Shown here: positions 50,969 to 60,081 of the stretch, piece by piece
How positions within the stretch are numbered: the first letter of the stretch is position 1
Layout of the letters: every line of letters begins with the position of its first letter
DNA from: Nocardioides sp. NBC_00368
GTDB taxonomy: Bacteria > Actinomycetota > Actinomycetes > Propionibacteriales > Nocardioidaceae
Assembly: GCF_036090055.1 (NCBI RefSeq)
Contig: NZ_CP107970.1
Coordinates: 4,280,501 to 4,344,500, forward strand
Length of the DNA stretch: 64,000 nt
Direction of reading: 5' to 3'
Position numbers and translations under genes: made by a program
Notes under the pieces: model-generated
Database searches by the model: none
The model's input: the letters and a program-made list of their open reading frames with translations, nothing else
What the model was told of the DNA's origin: nothing

Positions 50969-53707
50969 CTAAGGACCGAGGGCATCGCGGATGGCCGCAC
51001 GGGTGGTGATTCCCAGCTTTGGGAAGATCCGGTACAGATGGCCGCTGACCGTGCGCGGGGACAGGTAGAGCCGGGCCGCGATCTCCTTGTTGGTCAGGCC
51101 GGACGCGGCGAGCCGGGCGATCTGGAGCTCCTGCGCAGTGAGGACCGCCGCAGCGCGGGAGGCCGGCGCCGCGGCGAGGCCGGCCGCGCGGAGCTCACGC
51201 TCGGCCCGCGCGGCCCACGGCTCGGCGCCGAGCGTCCGGAACGTGGCGAGCGCCTCCTGGAGCTGGATCTTGGCCTCGGCGATCGCGCGCGCCCGCCGCA
51301 GATGCTCGCCGTAAAGCAACCGGACGCGGGCGACGTCGAAGGGCCACTGCTCCACCCCTGGCGAGGTCAGGGCCTGCTCGAAGTACGTCCGAGCGTCATC
51401 GTCCGCCGCCACCAGGCCCGCTGAGGCCGTCACCAGGATCGCCAGCCTGGGCGAGAGCTCCGAAACCTTCGCCTCTCGCAGGGCGCGCACGTGCCGCTCG
51501 GCATCGACCCTGCGATCGGTGCGGATCGCAGCCTCGACGAGATCCATCGCGATCCACAGGCAGTGCGGGACGTGCGAGGCGAGCGTCCCGGCCGGGCTCA
51601 TCGCGCAGGCGTGCCGGTAGGCGCTCTCGAAGTCGGCGTCGGCGAGGGCCGCCAGCACCAGAGCGTGCTGAGCGTACGTCCGGGCGACGCCGACATCGCG
51701 GGGACCAGCCCAGCCGATCATCTGCTCGGCCAGCTCCCGGCTCTCCTCGACCCTGCCCCGGACCGCGGCGAGCAGAGCCTGGTGGTAGCGGAAGTAGAAG
51801 GCGAAGAACCGGCCGGCCCGGTGCTCGGTCAGCTGAAGTCCCTCCTCGGCGAGCTCGGCGGCCTCCTGCCAATGCCCACGGTGGAAGTCGTCGACGCAGA
51901 GGTCCATCAGCGCGACCAGCTGTCTTCTGGCCGGTCCGCCCTCGCGCCCCTGGACGACATGCCGCCAGAGTCCGTCACGGGCCTGGGCCAGCCGGTCGAC
52001 GTACATCGCGGCACCGGCCAGGTTCTGCACCTTCTCGGTGTCGGTGTCGTGGCGTACGGCAAGCAGTTCTGACTCCAGCCGGGGAAGCGCCGCCAGCCCG
52101 GTCCGCACCGGGTCCGCGAACAGGTCCACCACCAGACGCAACAGAGCGGGCGGCCCCTCGGTGAGGCGGTCGAGGGCGACGTACAGCTCCGTCCACAGCT
52201 CTTCTCGACCGCCCAGGAAGCTGAGCAGCGCCAGCGTCCAGAGCGCGTTGACGATCTCGGGATCGCCGGCGTCGTGGCGCTGGGGGTGGCCTTCTATGGC
52301 GCGCGCCAGCAGGTGGTGGATGGTGCCGAGATGGCCGTCGTCGTCGAGCATGACCAGGGCGGATGCGGAGGCGTAGTGCAGGGAGGCCTGCGCGCTGCTG
52401 CTGGCCCGTCGGCTGTCGGCGAGCAGCTCCGCCACGCTTCTGGTCTCGCCCATCGCCTCCGCCCCGATGAACGCGGCCGTGGCGAGTCTGCGGCTGCGCT
52501 CCGCCGCTTCCGGGCTCAGGTCGGCGGCGCGGATGAGCAGGGCCACCGTGGCTTGGTGGTCGCCGCGGGCCAGGATGTGCTGCGCCGCCCCCTCCAAGGC
52601 GGTGGCGACCTGCTCGTCGGGCGCCACCGTCGCTTCTCCGAGATGCCAGGCCCGCCGCTCCGGCTGGTCGAGGAGGACTGCAGCAAGCCTTGCATGTGTG
52701 GCGCGGCGCTCGGCGTCGGTGGCCGCCTCGACGACCGCCGAGCGGATCAGCGGGTGACGGAACCTGACCCGGTGGTCGTTGACCTCGACCAGGCGGTCGC
52801 GTTCGGCCGGAGCGACGTCGTCGGCATCGAATCCTGCGGCCTCCAGGACGCCGAGCTCACCCGTGCCCTCGAGCGCGGCTGCAAGCAGCAGCCGCCTGGT
52901 CGCTTCCTGGAGGACCAGCACGCGCGAGGCGAAGGACCTGTTCAGTCGCTCGCCGAGCGGGAGCACGGCGGGCAGGCGCTCGGCCGCGCTCCGCTGGGAG
53001 ACGGTCAGGGAGCGTGGCAGTTCGAGGAGAGCCAGCGGGTTGCCGTTCGCGGTGCGCAGGATGCGGGCCTTGACGACCGCATCGATGCCGACGAAGTGCT
53101 CGGAGACGAGTCGATCGGCAGCCTCCTCGGTCAGCGGCTTCAGCTCGTGAGTCGGCAGACCGGCCCGGTCGAAGTAACCCTGGTCCTCGCCGCCGCGCCC
53201 TGCAGCGAGCAGCCCGGCCCGGCTGCCGGCCAGCCGACGCGCCACGAAACTGAACGCGCCTGCGCTGGCTCGGTCGACCCATTGCACGTCGTCGACGAGG
53301 AGCACGTGCGGCGAGCGCTCCGCGGCCGTACGCAGCAACACCGCCACCGCATTGGAGACCAGCAGCCGGTTCGGCGGTGGCCCGTCGCAGAACCCGAGAG
53401 CCACCTCCAACGCCATCCGCTGGTCGGCGCCGAGATCCTCGAATCGGTCGGCCAACGGGTAGAGCGCCTGGTTGAGGGCGGCATAGCTCAGCTGGCGTTC
53501 CTGCTCTGTGCCCTCGATCCGAAGGACGGTCGCACCGGCGGCGCGTGCATATGCTTCGGCCGCGTCGAGGAGGGCGGTCTTGCCGACGCCGGGGTCACCG
53601 GAGAGCAGCAGCGCGCCTCCGTCGACGACCGCCGCGCGGACGAACGACTCGAGGATCCGGAGCTCCTGGGCGCGGCCGATCAGCCGCTCCACCGGCTGAT
53701 CGCGCAT
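50969..53707 (-). CDS. Large LuxR-family ATP-binding regulator (LAL type)
   Basis: A 912-residue regulator with Walker A SGDPGVGKT (36-44), Walker B HVLLVDDVQWVDRAS, a long TPR-like helical region and a C-terminal LuxR helix-turn-helix (LTAQELQIARLAASGLTNKEIAARL, then LSPRTVSGHLYRIFPKLGI; quoted in pieces). ATG 53707 is preferred to GTG 53713 because a GGGGG run lies at suitable distance. It diverges from a hydrolase/DUF4331 gene pair across a region with GACTC-containing palindromes, so those two genes are its likely targets. Ligand unknown. Confidence 0.88.
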   Translation of the reverse strand: MRDQPVERLIGRAQELRILESFVRAAVVDGGALLLSGDPGVGKTALLDAAEAYARAAGATVLRIEGTEQERQLSYAALNQALYPLADRFEDLGADQRMALEVALGFCDGPPPNRLLVSNAVAVLLRTAAERSPHVLLVDDVQWVDRASAGAFSFVARRLAGSRAGLLAAGRGGEDQGYFDRAGLPTHELKPLTEEAADRLVSEHFVGIDAVVKARILRTANGNPLALLELPRSLTVSQRSAAERLPAVLPLGERLNRSFASRVLVLQEATRRLLLAAALEGTGELGVLEAAGFDADDVAPAERDRLVEVNDHRVRFRHPLIRSAVVEAATDAERRATHARLAAVLLDQPERRAWHLGEATVAPDEQVATALEGAAQHILARGDHQATVALLIRAADLSPEAAERSRRLATAAFIGAEAMGETRSVAELLADSRRASSSAQASLHYASASALVMLDDDGHLGTIHHLLARAIEGHPQRHDAGDPEIVNALWTLALLSFLGGREELWTELYVALDRLTEGPPALLRLVVDLFADPVRTGLAALPRLESELLAVRHDTDTEKVQNLAGAAMYVDRLAQARDGLWRHVVQGREGGPARRQLVALMDLCVDDFHRGHWQEAAELAEEGLQLTEHRAGRFFAFYFRYHQALLAAVRGRVEESRELAEQMIGWAGPRDVGVARTYAQHALVLAALADADFESAYRHACAMSPAGTLASHVPHCLWIAMDLVEAAIRTDRRVDAERHVRALREAKVSELSPRLAILVTASAGLVAADDDARTYFEQALTSPGVEQWPFDVARVRLLYGEHLRRARAIAEAKIQLQEALATFRTLGAEPWAARAERELRAAGLAAAPASRAAAVLTAQELQIARLAASGLTNKEIAARLYLSPRTVSGHLYRIFPKLGITTRAAIRDALGP

Positions 53708-53766
53708 CGTCACCCCCGTACGCGATCAGCTCCTCGACCGCGGTTCGGAGTCTATCGAGCGGCGAT

Positions 53767-53799
53767 GACTCGATCACCCACGATCGAGTCAGATGACTC
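53767..53799. promoter_or_regulatory. Palindromic site between the LAL regulator and the hydrolase gene
   Basis: GACTCGATC (53767-53775) and GATCGAGTC (53782-53790) form a perfect 9-base inverted repeat with 6 bases between. A third ATGACTC half-site follows at 53793-53799 and an ATCGAG precedes at 53754-53759. This is the likely regulator-binding region for the divergent genes. Confidence 0.6.
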
Positions 53800-53863
53800 A
53801 TCCGGACCGGCCCCGCGACAGCCACAGTGATCGGGCAAGCAACTCCACCTGAGAGGAGCACTC

Positions 53864-54706
53864 ATGCCCTACATCACCGTCGCCAAGGAGAACTCGGCCG
53901 ACATCGACCTCTACTACGAGGATCACGGAGACCCCGACGGCCAGGCCGTCGTACTGATCCACGGCTATCCACTGGACGGACACTCCTGGGAGCAGCAGTC
54001 CAGGGTGCTGCTGGCCGCCGGCTACCGGGTGATCACCTACGACCGGCGAGGGTTCGGCCGATCGAGCCAACCGACCATCGGCTACGACTACGACACGTTC
54101 GCCAACGACCTCGACGTCCTGCTCGACGTTCTTCGGCTCCGGGACGTGATCCTCGTCGGATTCTCGATGGGCACCGGCGAGGTCGCGCGCTACCTGGGCC
54201 GGTACGGCAGCGAGAACGTACGCAAGGTCGCCTTCCTGGCCCCGCTCGAGCCGTTCCTGCTGCAGACCGAGAACAGCCCCACCGGACTGCCGCAGTCGGT
54301 CTTCGATGAGATCGCGGCCGCAGCCACCGCGGACCGCTACGCCTACTTCACCACCTTCTACGAGAACTTCTACAACCTCGACGAGTTCCTCGGCAGCCGG
54401 ATCAGCCAGGAGGCGGTGCGCAACAGCTGGAACATCGCCGCCGGCGCCTCCTGGTACGCGTCGGTCGCGTGCGTGGCGACCTGGCACGAGGACTTCCGGG
54501 CCGACATCGCGATGATCGACGTACCGGCACTGATCCTGCAGGGGACCGCCGACCGGATCCTGCCCATCGAGGCGACCGGGCGCCCGTTCGCGACGGCCCT
54601 TCCGGACGCCACCTACGTCGAGATCGACGGCGCGCCGCACGGCCTGCTGTGGACCCACGCCGACGAGGTCAACAAGACCCTGCTCGCATTCCTCGCGGAC
54701 TCCTGA
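53864..54706 (+). CDS. Alpha/beta hydrolase (arylesterase/non-heme chloroperoxidase type)
   Basis: A 280-residue hydrolase with the complete triad S101 (GFSMGTGE), D230 (GTADRILP) and H259 (DGAPHGLLW). HGYPLDGHSWEQQ supplies the oxyanion hole. The family contains cofactor-free haloperoxidases and arylesterases that use serine chemistry and can make peracids. It is intracellular: no signal peptide. A GAGAGGAG site precedes ATG 53864. It is followed by a DUF4331 gene in the same operon and diverges from a LAL regulator. Substrate unknown. Confidence 0.88.
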   Translation: MPYITVAKENSADIDLYYEDHGDPDGQAVVLIHGYPLDGHSWEQQSRVLLAAGYRVITYDRRGFGRSSQPTIGYDYDTFANDLDVLLDVLRLRDVILVGFSMGTGEVARYLGRYGSENVRKVAFLAPLEPFLLQTENSPTGLPQSVFDEIAAAATADRYAYFTTFYENFYNLDEFLGSRISQEAVRNSWNIAAGASWYASVACVATWHEDFRADIAMIDVPALILQGTADRILPIEATGRPFATALPDATYVEIDGAPHGLLWTHADEVNKTLLAFLADS

Positions 54707-54726
54707 TCGGAAAGGACCAAGAACTC

Positions 54727-55761
54727 ATGTCACACCATCTCGACTCGCCGCTGGCCCGCCAGGACGTGCGGCTCGACATCACCGACCTGTACGTCTTCCG
54801 CGGCGAGACCGGCACCGTGCTGGTCATCAACGTGTGTCACTCGCTGGCCGGAGACATCCCGACGCCCGGCTTCCACCCCGAGGGTAGGTACGAGTTCAAG
54901 ATCGACGTCGACGGCGACGCGGTCGAGGAGCGGACCTATCGCTTCGTCTTCGGCCCACGCGACGAGACCGGACACCAAGACGTCGCTGTCCACCAGATCG
55001 ACGGCGACGCCGCCACCGACCCGTTCGCCGAGGGGACGGTGCTCGCCACGGGCACCACAAAGGGGACGATCGTGACGGACCGCGGGCTGCGGGTGTGGAC
55101 CGGCAAGGCTGGTGACCCGTTCTGGATCGAGCCCGACGTGCTGCACGCCGTCGGTCACGCTTTCCAGGACGGGACGACGATCGACGTCGGGACCTGGACG
55201 CCTGACCAGGCGACGAACCTCTTCGCCGGCCACACGGTGTACTCGATCGTCCTGGAGATCCCCGACGCGGACCTGCTGGAACCGGGACGTACGACGCGGG
55301 CGATCGGCGTCTGGGCGGTGGCCAGCCTCGCGACCGATGCGGGCGGCTGGCGCTCGATCAACCGGGTCGGGCTGCCGATGATCCACCCGTTGTTCACTCA
55401 GTACGACGAGCAGCTCGGCGATGATCTCAACGGCGGCCGTCCCAGCGAGGACGCGGCGACGTACGGCGCCCGGCTGACCAGCGAGATCGCCAGCGTGGTC
55501 AAGGCCTACGGCACTGCCGTCGATCCCGACGAGTACGCGGCCGGCGTCGCCCGCCGGTTCATGCCCAACGTGCTGCCGTACGTCGTGGGGACCACGGCCT
55601 GCTTCGGCTTCAACGGCTGGAACGGCCGCACGCTGACCGACAACGCGCCTGACGTGATGTTCTCGATCGCTGCCAACACCCCGGTCGCTCTCGGGATCGG
55701 CAAGGAGTCGGTCACCGCCCAACCCACCGCGGTCTTTCCCTACGTCCCGGCCGTGAAGTGA
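54727..55761 (+). CDS. DUF4331 family protein
   Basis: A 344-residue protein of the DUF4331 family, marked by the opening SHHLDSPLARQDVRLDITDLYVF and beta-rich repeats. No signal peptide is seen in this copy, although many relatives are exported. The family has no proven biochemical role. ATG 54727 starts 20 bases after the hydrolase stop, so the two are co-transcribed. A perfect hairpin follows the stop. Any joint function with the hydrolase is speculation. Confidence 0.82.
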   Translation: MSHHLDSPLARQDVRLDITDLYVFRGETGTVLVINVCHSLAGDIPTPGFHPEGRYEFKIDVDGDAVEERTYRFVFGPRDETGHQDVAVHQIDGDAATDPFAEGTVLATGTTKGTIVTDRGLRVWTGKAGDPFWIEPDVLHAVGHAFQDGTTIDVGTWTPDQATNLFAGHTVYSIVLEIPDADLLEPGRTTRAIGVWAVASLATDAGGWRSINRVGLPMIHPLFTQYDEQLGDDLNGGRPSEDAATYGARLTSEIASVVKAYGTAVDPDEYAAGVARRFMPNVLPYVVGTTACFGFNGWNGRTLTDNAPDVMFSIAANTPVALGIGKESVTAQPTAVFPYVPAVK

Positions 55762-55774
55762 CGTCCATATAATC

Positions 55775-55810
55775 GACAAGCCCCGGAATCCATCGGATCC
55801 GGGGCTTGTC
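55775..55810. terminator. Terminator between the DUF4331 gene and tRNA-Leu
   Basis: GACAAGCCCCGGA (55775-55787) pairs perfectly with TCCGGGGCTTGTC (55798-55810) around a 10-base loop. The converging tRNA gene ends 5 bases to the right, so this hairpin probably stops transcription from both sides; on the minus side a GATTAT stretch follows. Confidence 0.85.
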
Positions 55811-55815
55811 TGTGG

Positions 55816-55902
55816 TGGTGCGCGAGGGGGGAGTTGAACCCCCACGTCCTTTCGGACACACGGACCTGAACCGTGCGCGTCTGCCTATTCCGCCACTCGC
55901 GC
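55816..55902 (-). tRNA. tRNA-Leu, anticodon CAG, CCA encoded
   Basis: The minus strand folds as a class II tRNA. The acceptor stem GCGCGAG (55902-55896) pairs with CTCGCGC, followed by discriminator A and encoded CCA (55818-55816). The anticodon loop reads TTCAGGT with CAG. A long variable arm GTCCGAAAGGAC and T arm GGGGGTTCAACTCCCCC are present, as expected for leucine tRNA reading CUG codons. TAACGT on the minus strand (55922-55917) is a plausible -10. The gene lies beside fhaA as in several actinobacteria. Confidence 0.97.
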
Positions 55903-56142
55903 GTGCAACAGAGGAAACGTTAGCCCACACGGGTCCGCCCGCCCAAAACGACGGCACCCCGCTCGCCTTGACGCTGGCGGTCACCCGATCGTGGGAGGAT
56001 CGAAACCACGCAGAATGCGGGAAGTGGCAGATCCCCTGGGGTGCACCGATACGATCGGGCCGAATCCGGGGACCACTGTGCCCGTACGCGACTGACACCC
56101 AACCCGCCCGGCCTACCCGGCACCTGAGAGGAGCGCAACAAC
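55903..56142 (+). promoter_or_regulatory. Upstream region of the fhaA cluster
   Basis: No gene is seen. TACGAT at 56050-56055 fits a -10 box for the fhaA operon, and GAGAGGAG just before 56143 is the ribosome site. The tRNA promoter also lies in this gap on the other strand. Confidence 0.35.
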
Positions 56143-56850
56143 GTGAGCGGCCTGCAGAAGTTCGAGCAGAAGCTGGAGCAGCTCATCTCAGGCGCTTTCG
56201 CCAAGGCGTTCCGGTCCGAGGTGAAGTCGGTGGAGATCGTCGCCGCGCTCCAGCGAGAGATCGACAACAACGCCCAGGTGCTCAGCCGCCAGCGGCGCCT
56301 GGTCCCCAACGACTTCTTCGTGGAGCTGTCCTCCAGCGACCTGGGGAAGCTGGAGTCCTACGGACCCCACCTCAAGGAAGAGCTGAAGCGCCAGCTGATG
56401 GACCACGCCGAGGCGCAGGGATTCGTCTTCCCGGGCCGTGTGAGCATCGAGTTCGGCGAGGCGAAGGACCTGACCATCGGTCGGTTCCGGGTGCGGAGCC
56501 GTGCCCAGGCCGCGGTCTCGGGCGGCGACATGAGCGACACCCAGGTCAGCCGTGCGCAGGCCTACCTGGAGATCAACGGCACCCGGCACCCGCTCCACGG
56601 CAACCTCGTCGTGGGCCGGGGCACGGACGCCGATCTGCGCATCAACGACCCTGGTATCAGCCGCCGCCACATCGAGTTCCGCTCGAAGCAGGCCGGCGAC
56701 CGCGTACGCGTCGAGGTCTACGACCTCGGCTCGACCAACGGCATGCTGGTCAACGGGCAGAAGATGGCGAGTGCAACCTTGGACGACGGCTCTCAGGTGC
56801 GCATCGGCACCACCGTCATCACCGCGCACATCGTGGAGGAGCGCCGTTGA
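56143..56850 (+). CDS. fhaA: FHA-domain protein FhaA (DUF3662 plus FHA)
   Basis: A 235-residue protein: N-terminal DUF3662 domain (about 1-125, starting LQKFEQKLEQLISGAFAKAF) and C-terminal phosphothreonine-binding FHA domain (about 140-232) with VGRGTDADLRINDPGISRRH and LGSTNGMLVNG. In mycobacteria FhaA binds phosphorylated partners of PknA/PknB and regulates the lipid II flippase MviN. The central low-complexity linker found in mycobacterial FhaA is almost absent, so this form is short. GTG 56143 follows GAGAGGAG. First gene of the conserved cell-shape cluster. Confidence 0.93.
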   Translation: MSGLQKFEQKLEQLISGAFAKAFRSEVKSVEIVAALQREIDNNAQVLSRQRRLVPNDFFVELSSSDLGKLESYGPHLKEELKRQLMDHAEAQGFVFPGRVSIEFGEAKDLTIGRFRVRSRAQAAVSGGDMSDTQVSRAQAYLEINGTRHPLHGNLVVGRGTDADLRINDPGISRRHIEFRSKQAGDRVRVEVYDLGSTNGMLVNGQKMASATLDDGSQVRIGTTVITAHIVEERR

Positions 56851-57326
56851 GCGAGCTGACTCTGTTTCTGATCCGGGTCGCTTATCTGGCGATCCTGTGG
56901 ATCTTCGTGCTGGCCGCGTTGTCGGTGATCCGCTCCGACATGTTCGGCGCGCGAGTCACCAACGCCTCCGCCGGCCAGCCCGCCGCCGCACCGGGCCGCG
57001 GCAAGTCTCCCGCGCCGCGGGCACCGCGGCGCGGCGTACCCACGCATGTCGCGGTCACCACCGGCTCCAACGCCGGCGTGACCGTGCCCCTCTCGCAGGC
57101 CCCCATCGTCATCGGCCGCGGCAGCGATGCCGCGATCATCCTCGATGACGACTACGCCTCCACCCGCCACGCCCGGATCGCCGTCTCCGGCGACCAGTGG
57201 TTCGTGGAGGACCTCGGATCGACCAATGGCACCTACATCGGGTCCGTCCGGATCAATCAGCCGACCGCCATCTCTCTCGGGACCCAGGTGCGGATCGGTA
57301 AAACAATCCTGGAGCTGCGCAAGTGA
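56847..57326 (+). CDS. fhaB: Membrane-anchored FHA protein FhaB/FipA
   Basis: A 159-residue protein with one N-terminal membrane helix (LFLIRVAYLAILWIFVLAALS), an Ala/Pro/Arg linker and an FHA domain with IGRGSDAAIILDDDYASTRH and LGSTNGTYIG. FhaB (FipA) links PknA/PknB signalling to cell division. The only start that fits is TTG 56847, which overlaps the fhaA stop (TTGA); no ATG or GTG gives the helix in frame. The next gene overlaps its stop. Confidence 0.9.
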   Translation: MSELTLFLIRVAYLAILWIFVLAALSVIRSDMFGARVTNASAGQPAAAPGRGKSPAPRAPRRGVPTHVAVTTGSNAGVTVPLSQAPIVIGRGSDAAIILDDDYASTRHARIAVSGDQWFVEDLGSTNGTYIGSVRINQPTAISLGTQVRIGKTILELRK

Positions 57327-58657
57327 CCGCTGCGACCGACCCCACCCCCGACCCCGCTCCTGTCCGTGGCTCTGCCGACGGACGCCCGTTTCGCCTCGAG
57401 TTCGCGGCGATCTCGGACGTGGGCCGGGTCCGCAAGGACAACCAGGACAGCGGGTACGCCGGCCCGTGGCTGCTGACCGTCTGCGACGGCGTCGGCGGCG
57501 CTGCGCGCGGCGACATCGCCTCCAGCACGGCCGTCCAGCAACTGCGCAAGCTCGACGAGGAGCCTGCTCCTGGCCTGGTCGACGACGACCTGATCGGCCT
57601 GGTCTCCCACGCGCTCCACATGGCGCACGACGAGATCGGCCACCTGGTCGACCACGACCCGACGCTCAACGGCACGAGCACGACCTCGACCGTCGGCCTC
57701 TTCGACGGCTCCAAGCTGACCGTCGGCCACGTCGGTGACAGCCGCGCCTACCTCCTGCGCAACGGCGCGATCCACCAGGTCACCCACGACCACACCTTCG
57801 TGCAGACGCTGCTCGACGAGGGGAGGATCACGGAGGATGAGGCCAAGACCCACCCCCACCGCAACCTGATCCTCAAGGCCCTCGACGGCACCCGCGAGCT
57901 CGAGCCCGACCTGTTCATCGTCGACCTCGCCGCCGGCGATCGGCTGATGTTCTGCAGCGACGGTGTCTGCGGCTACGTGGACGATCCCCGGATCGCCGAC
58001 ATCCTGGCCACCGGCACCCCGGAGTACGCCGCCGTCGAGCTGGTCCGGGTCTCCCTCGACTCCGGCAGCACCGACAACGTGACCTGCGTGGTCGCCGACG
58101 TGGTGCCCAGCGACACCGTCCCGTCGGCCGGCCTCGAGGCCCAGATGGTGGGTGCCGCGGCCGAGCTCAAGCGGCGGACCACCAAGACCGGTCAGATGAC
58201 CGCTCTGTTCCGCGGCCACCGGATGGGCGACACCGGCGAGCTGGACCCGATCGACGAGGAGATCCCCGACGGCGCGATCGCCGCCGACCCGGAGGAGATG
58301 CGCTATGCCCTCCAGGCGCCGGCCAAGTATCTGAAGCTGCGCTGGGCCTTCGGGCTGCTGACCCTCCTCGGTGTCGTCTGGGTCGCCGTTGCCACCGCGT
58401 TCGTCTGGTCGCAGAACCAGTGGTACATCGGTGAGCAGGAGGGCAACGTCACGATTTTCCGTGGCGTACCCACCACGATGATCGGCCTCGACCTCTCCGA
58501 GCCCTACCAGACCTCGGATCTGAAGGTCGCCGACCTCGCTGAGACCTACCAGAACCAGCTCGAGGACGGCATCCACAGCAAGGACCTGGCCGGCGCCCAG
58601 GAGAAGGTGCAGTCGCTGGCCGACCAGAGCGCCGCGGACGCGGGAAGCGGGTCATGA
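57323..58657 (+). CDS. pstP: PP2C-family Ser/Thr phosphatase PstP
   Basis: A 444-residue phosphatase that reverses PknA/PknB phosphorylation. The catalytic domain (about 15-245) contains metal-site motifs KDNQDSG, VCDGVGGAARGD, GDSRAYLLR and STDNVTCVV. A membrane helix (about 335-360, LLTLLGVVWVAVATAFVW) leads to a short extracytoplasmic C-terminal part. GTG 57323 overlaps the fhaB stop (GTGA) and rodA overlaps its end (ATGA), so the operon is tightly packed. Confidence 0.95.
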   Translation: MTAATDPTPDPAPVRGSADGRPFRLEFAAISDVGRVRKDNQDSGYAGPWLLTVCDGVGGAARGDIASSTAVQQLRKLDEEPAPGLVDDDLIGLVSHALHMAHDEIGHLVDHDPTLNGTSTTSTVGLFDGSKLTVGHVGDSRAYLLRNGAIHQVTHDHTFVQTLLDEGRITEDEAKTHPHRNLILKALDGTRELEPDLFIVDLAAGDRLMFCSDGVCGYVDDPRIADILATGTPEYAAVELVRVSLDSGSTDNVTCVVADVVPSDTVPSAGLEAQMVGAAAELKRRTTKTGQMTALFRGHRMGDTGELDPIDEEIPDGAIAADPEEMRYALQAPAKYLKLRWAFGLLTLLGVVWVAVATAFVWSQNQWYIGEQEGNVTIFRGVPTTMIGLDLSEPYQTSDLKVADLAETYQNQLEDGIHSKDLAGAQEKVQSLADQSAADAGSGS

Positions 58658-60081
58658 GCGGCTTCACTCCGGCTAGTTCCATGCCGGTCTTCGTCCACCG
58701 GTCACGTCGGGGGGCGGAGCTGGTCCTGCTGCTCCTGGCTCTCGCGGTCGGGATCGGGGCCTACGCCGCGGTCGGCCTCGGGGTGCAGGAGAAGATGCCG
58801 GTCGACCTCGTCGGCTACGGCACGTGGCTGGTCGCGCTCCTGGTGGCGGCCCACATCGGCGTACGTCTGCTGGCTCCGTACGCAGACCCCGTGCTGCTTC
58901 CCCTGGTGGCGATGCTCAACGGGTTCGGTCTGGCGGTCATCCACCGGCTCGACCTGGCCATGAAGGCCGGTGACGGTGTCTTCGCCCGTCAGCAGCTGAT
59001 CTGGATGACCATCGGCATCGTGCTGTTCCTGATCACGCTCTTCGTGGTCCCCGACCACCGGATGCTGCAGCGGTTCACCTACACGGCCGGCCTCGCCGCG
59101 GTGGTCCTGCTGATCCTGCCGATGCTCCCGCTCATCGGCAAGGAGATCAACGGCGCCCGGATCTGGATCAACCTCGGCCCGGTGGGCTTCCAGCCCGGTG
59201 AGGTCGCCAAGGTGCTGCTGGTGATCTGCTTCGCCGGCTACCTGGCGGTCCACCGCGACGCGCTCGCCCTGGCCGGGCGCCGCATCGTCGGCATCGATCT
59301 GCCCCGCGGCCGCGACCTCGGCCCGCTGCTGATGATGTGGGTGATCAGCCTCGCGATCCTGGTCCTGCAGCGCGACCTCGGCTCCAGCCTGCTCTTCTAC
59401 GGCCTCTTCGTGGTGACGTTGTACGTCGCGACGGAACGCAAGGGCTGGATCGTCGTCGGCGGCCTGCTGTTCGCAGGTGGGGTCTTCGCCGCTCTCAGCC
59501 TCTTCAGCCATGTCCGCGTCCGCGTGCTGACCTGGCTCAACCCGTTCGACTACTACCCTGAGCCCCTCAACGGCACCTCCTCGGAGCAGCTGGTACAGGG
59601 GTTGTTCGGGATGGCCTGGGGCGGCATGATCGGCCGCGGCTTCGGCTCCGGCCAGCCCTGGCGGATCCCCTATGCCAACTCCGACTTCATCGTCCCGGCG
59701 ATCGGCGAGGAGCTCGGTCTGACCGCGCTCCTCGCGCTGCTGCTCTGCTACGGCCTGATCGTCGAGCGCGGCCTGCGTACGGCGATCGTGGCGCGCGACG
59801 ACTTCGGCAAGCTGCTCTCCGTCGGTCTGGCCACCTCGGTCGCGTTGCAGACCTTCGTGGTCGTCGGTGGCGTGACCGGGCTGATCCCGCTGACCGGTCT
59901 GACCACACCGTTCCTCTCGTATGGTGGATCTTCGCTGGTCGCCAACTGGGTGATCGTGGCCCTGCTGTTGCGCGTCTCGGACCAGTCGCGCCGTCCACTG
60001 CCGACTGCGCCGTCCGATGAAGACCTCGCCGCTGAGGAGACCCAGATCGTCAAGCTCGACAAAGGGGCGATGAACAAGTGA
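58654..60081 (+). CDS. rodA: Peptidoglycan glycosyltransferase RodA (SEDS family)
   Basis: A 475-residue polytopic membrane protein of the FtsW/RodA/SpoVE family with around ten helices. Family motifs include GARIWINLGPVGFQPGE near the fifth helix and LTTPFLSYGGSSLVANW close to the end. It polymerises lipid II during elongation with the class B PBP encoded next. In this cluster it is RodA rather than FtsW, which is normally in the dcw cluster. ATG 58654 overlaps pstP stop. Confidence 0.95.
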   Translation: MSGFTPASSMPVFVHRSRRGAELVLLLLALAVGIGAYAAVGLGVQEKMPVDLVGYGTWLVALLVAAHIGVRLLAPYADPVLLPLVAMLNGFGLAVIHRLDLAMKAGDGVFARQQLIWMTIGIVLFLITLFVVPDHRMLQRFTYTAGLAAVVLLILPMLPLIGKEINGARIWINLGPVGFQPGEVAKVLLVICFAGYLAVHRDALALAGRRIVGIDLPRGRDLGPLLMMWVISLAILVLQRDLGSSLLFYGLFVVTLYVATERKGWIVVGGLLFAGGVFAALSLFSHVRVRVLTWLNPFDYYPEPLNGTSSEQLVQGLFGMAWGGMIGRGFGSGQPWRIPYANSDFIVPAIGEELGLTALLALLLCYGLIVERGLRTAIVARDDFGKLLSVGLATSVALQTFVVVGGVTGLIPLTGLTTPFLSYGGSSLVANWVIVALLLRVSDQSRRPLPTAPSDEDLAAEETQIVKLDKGAMNK

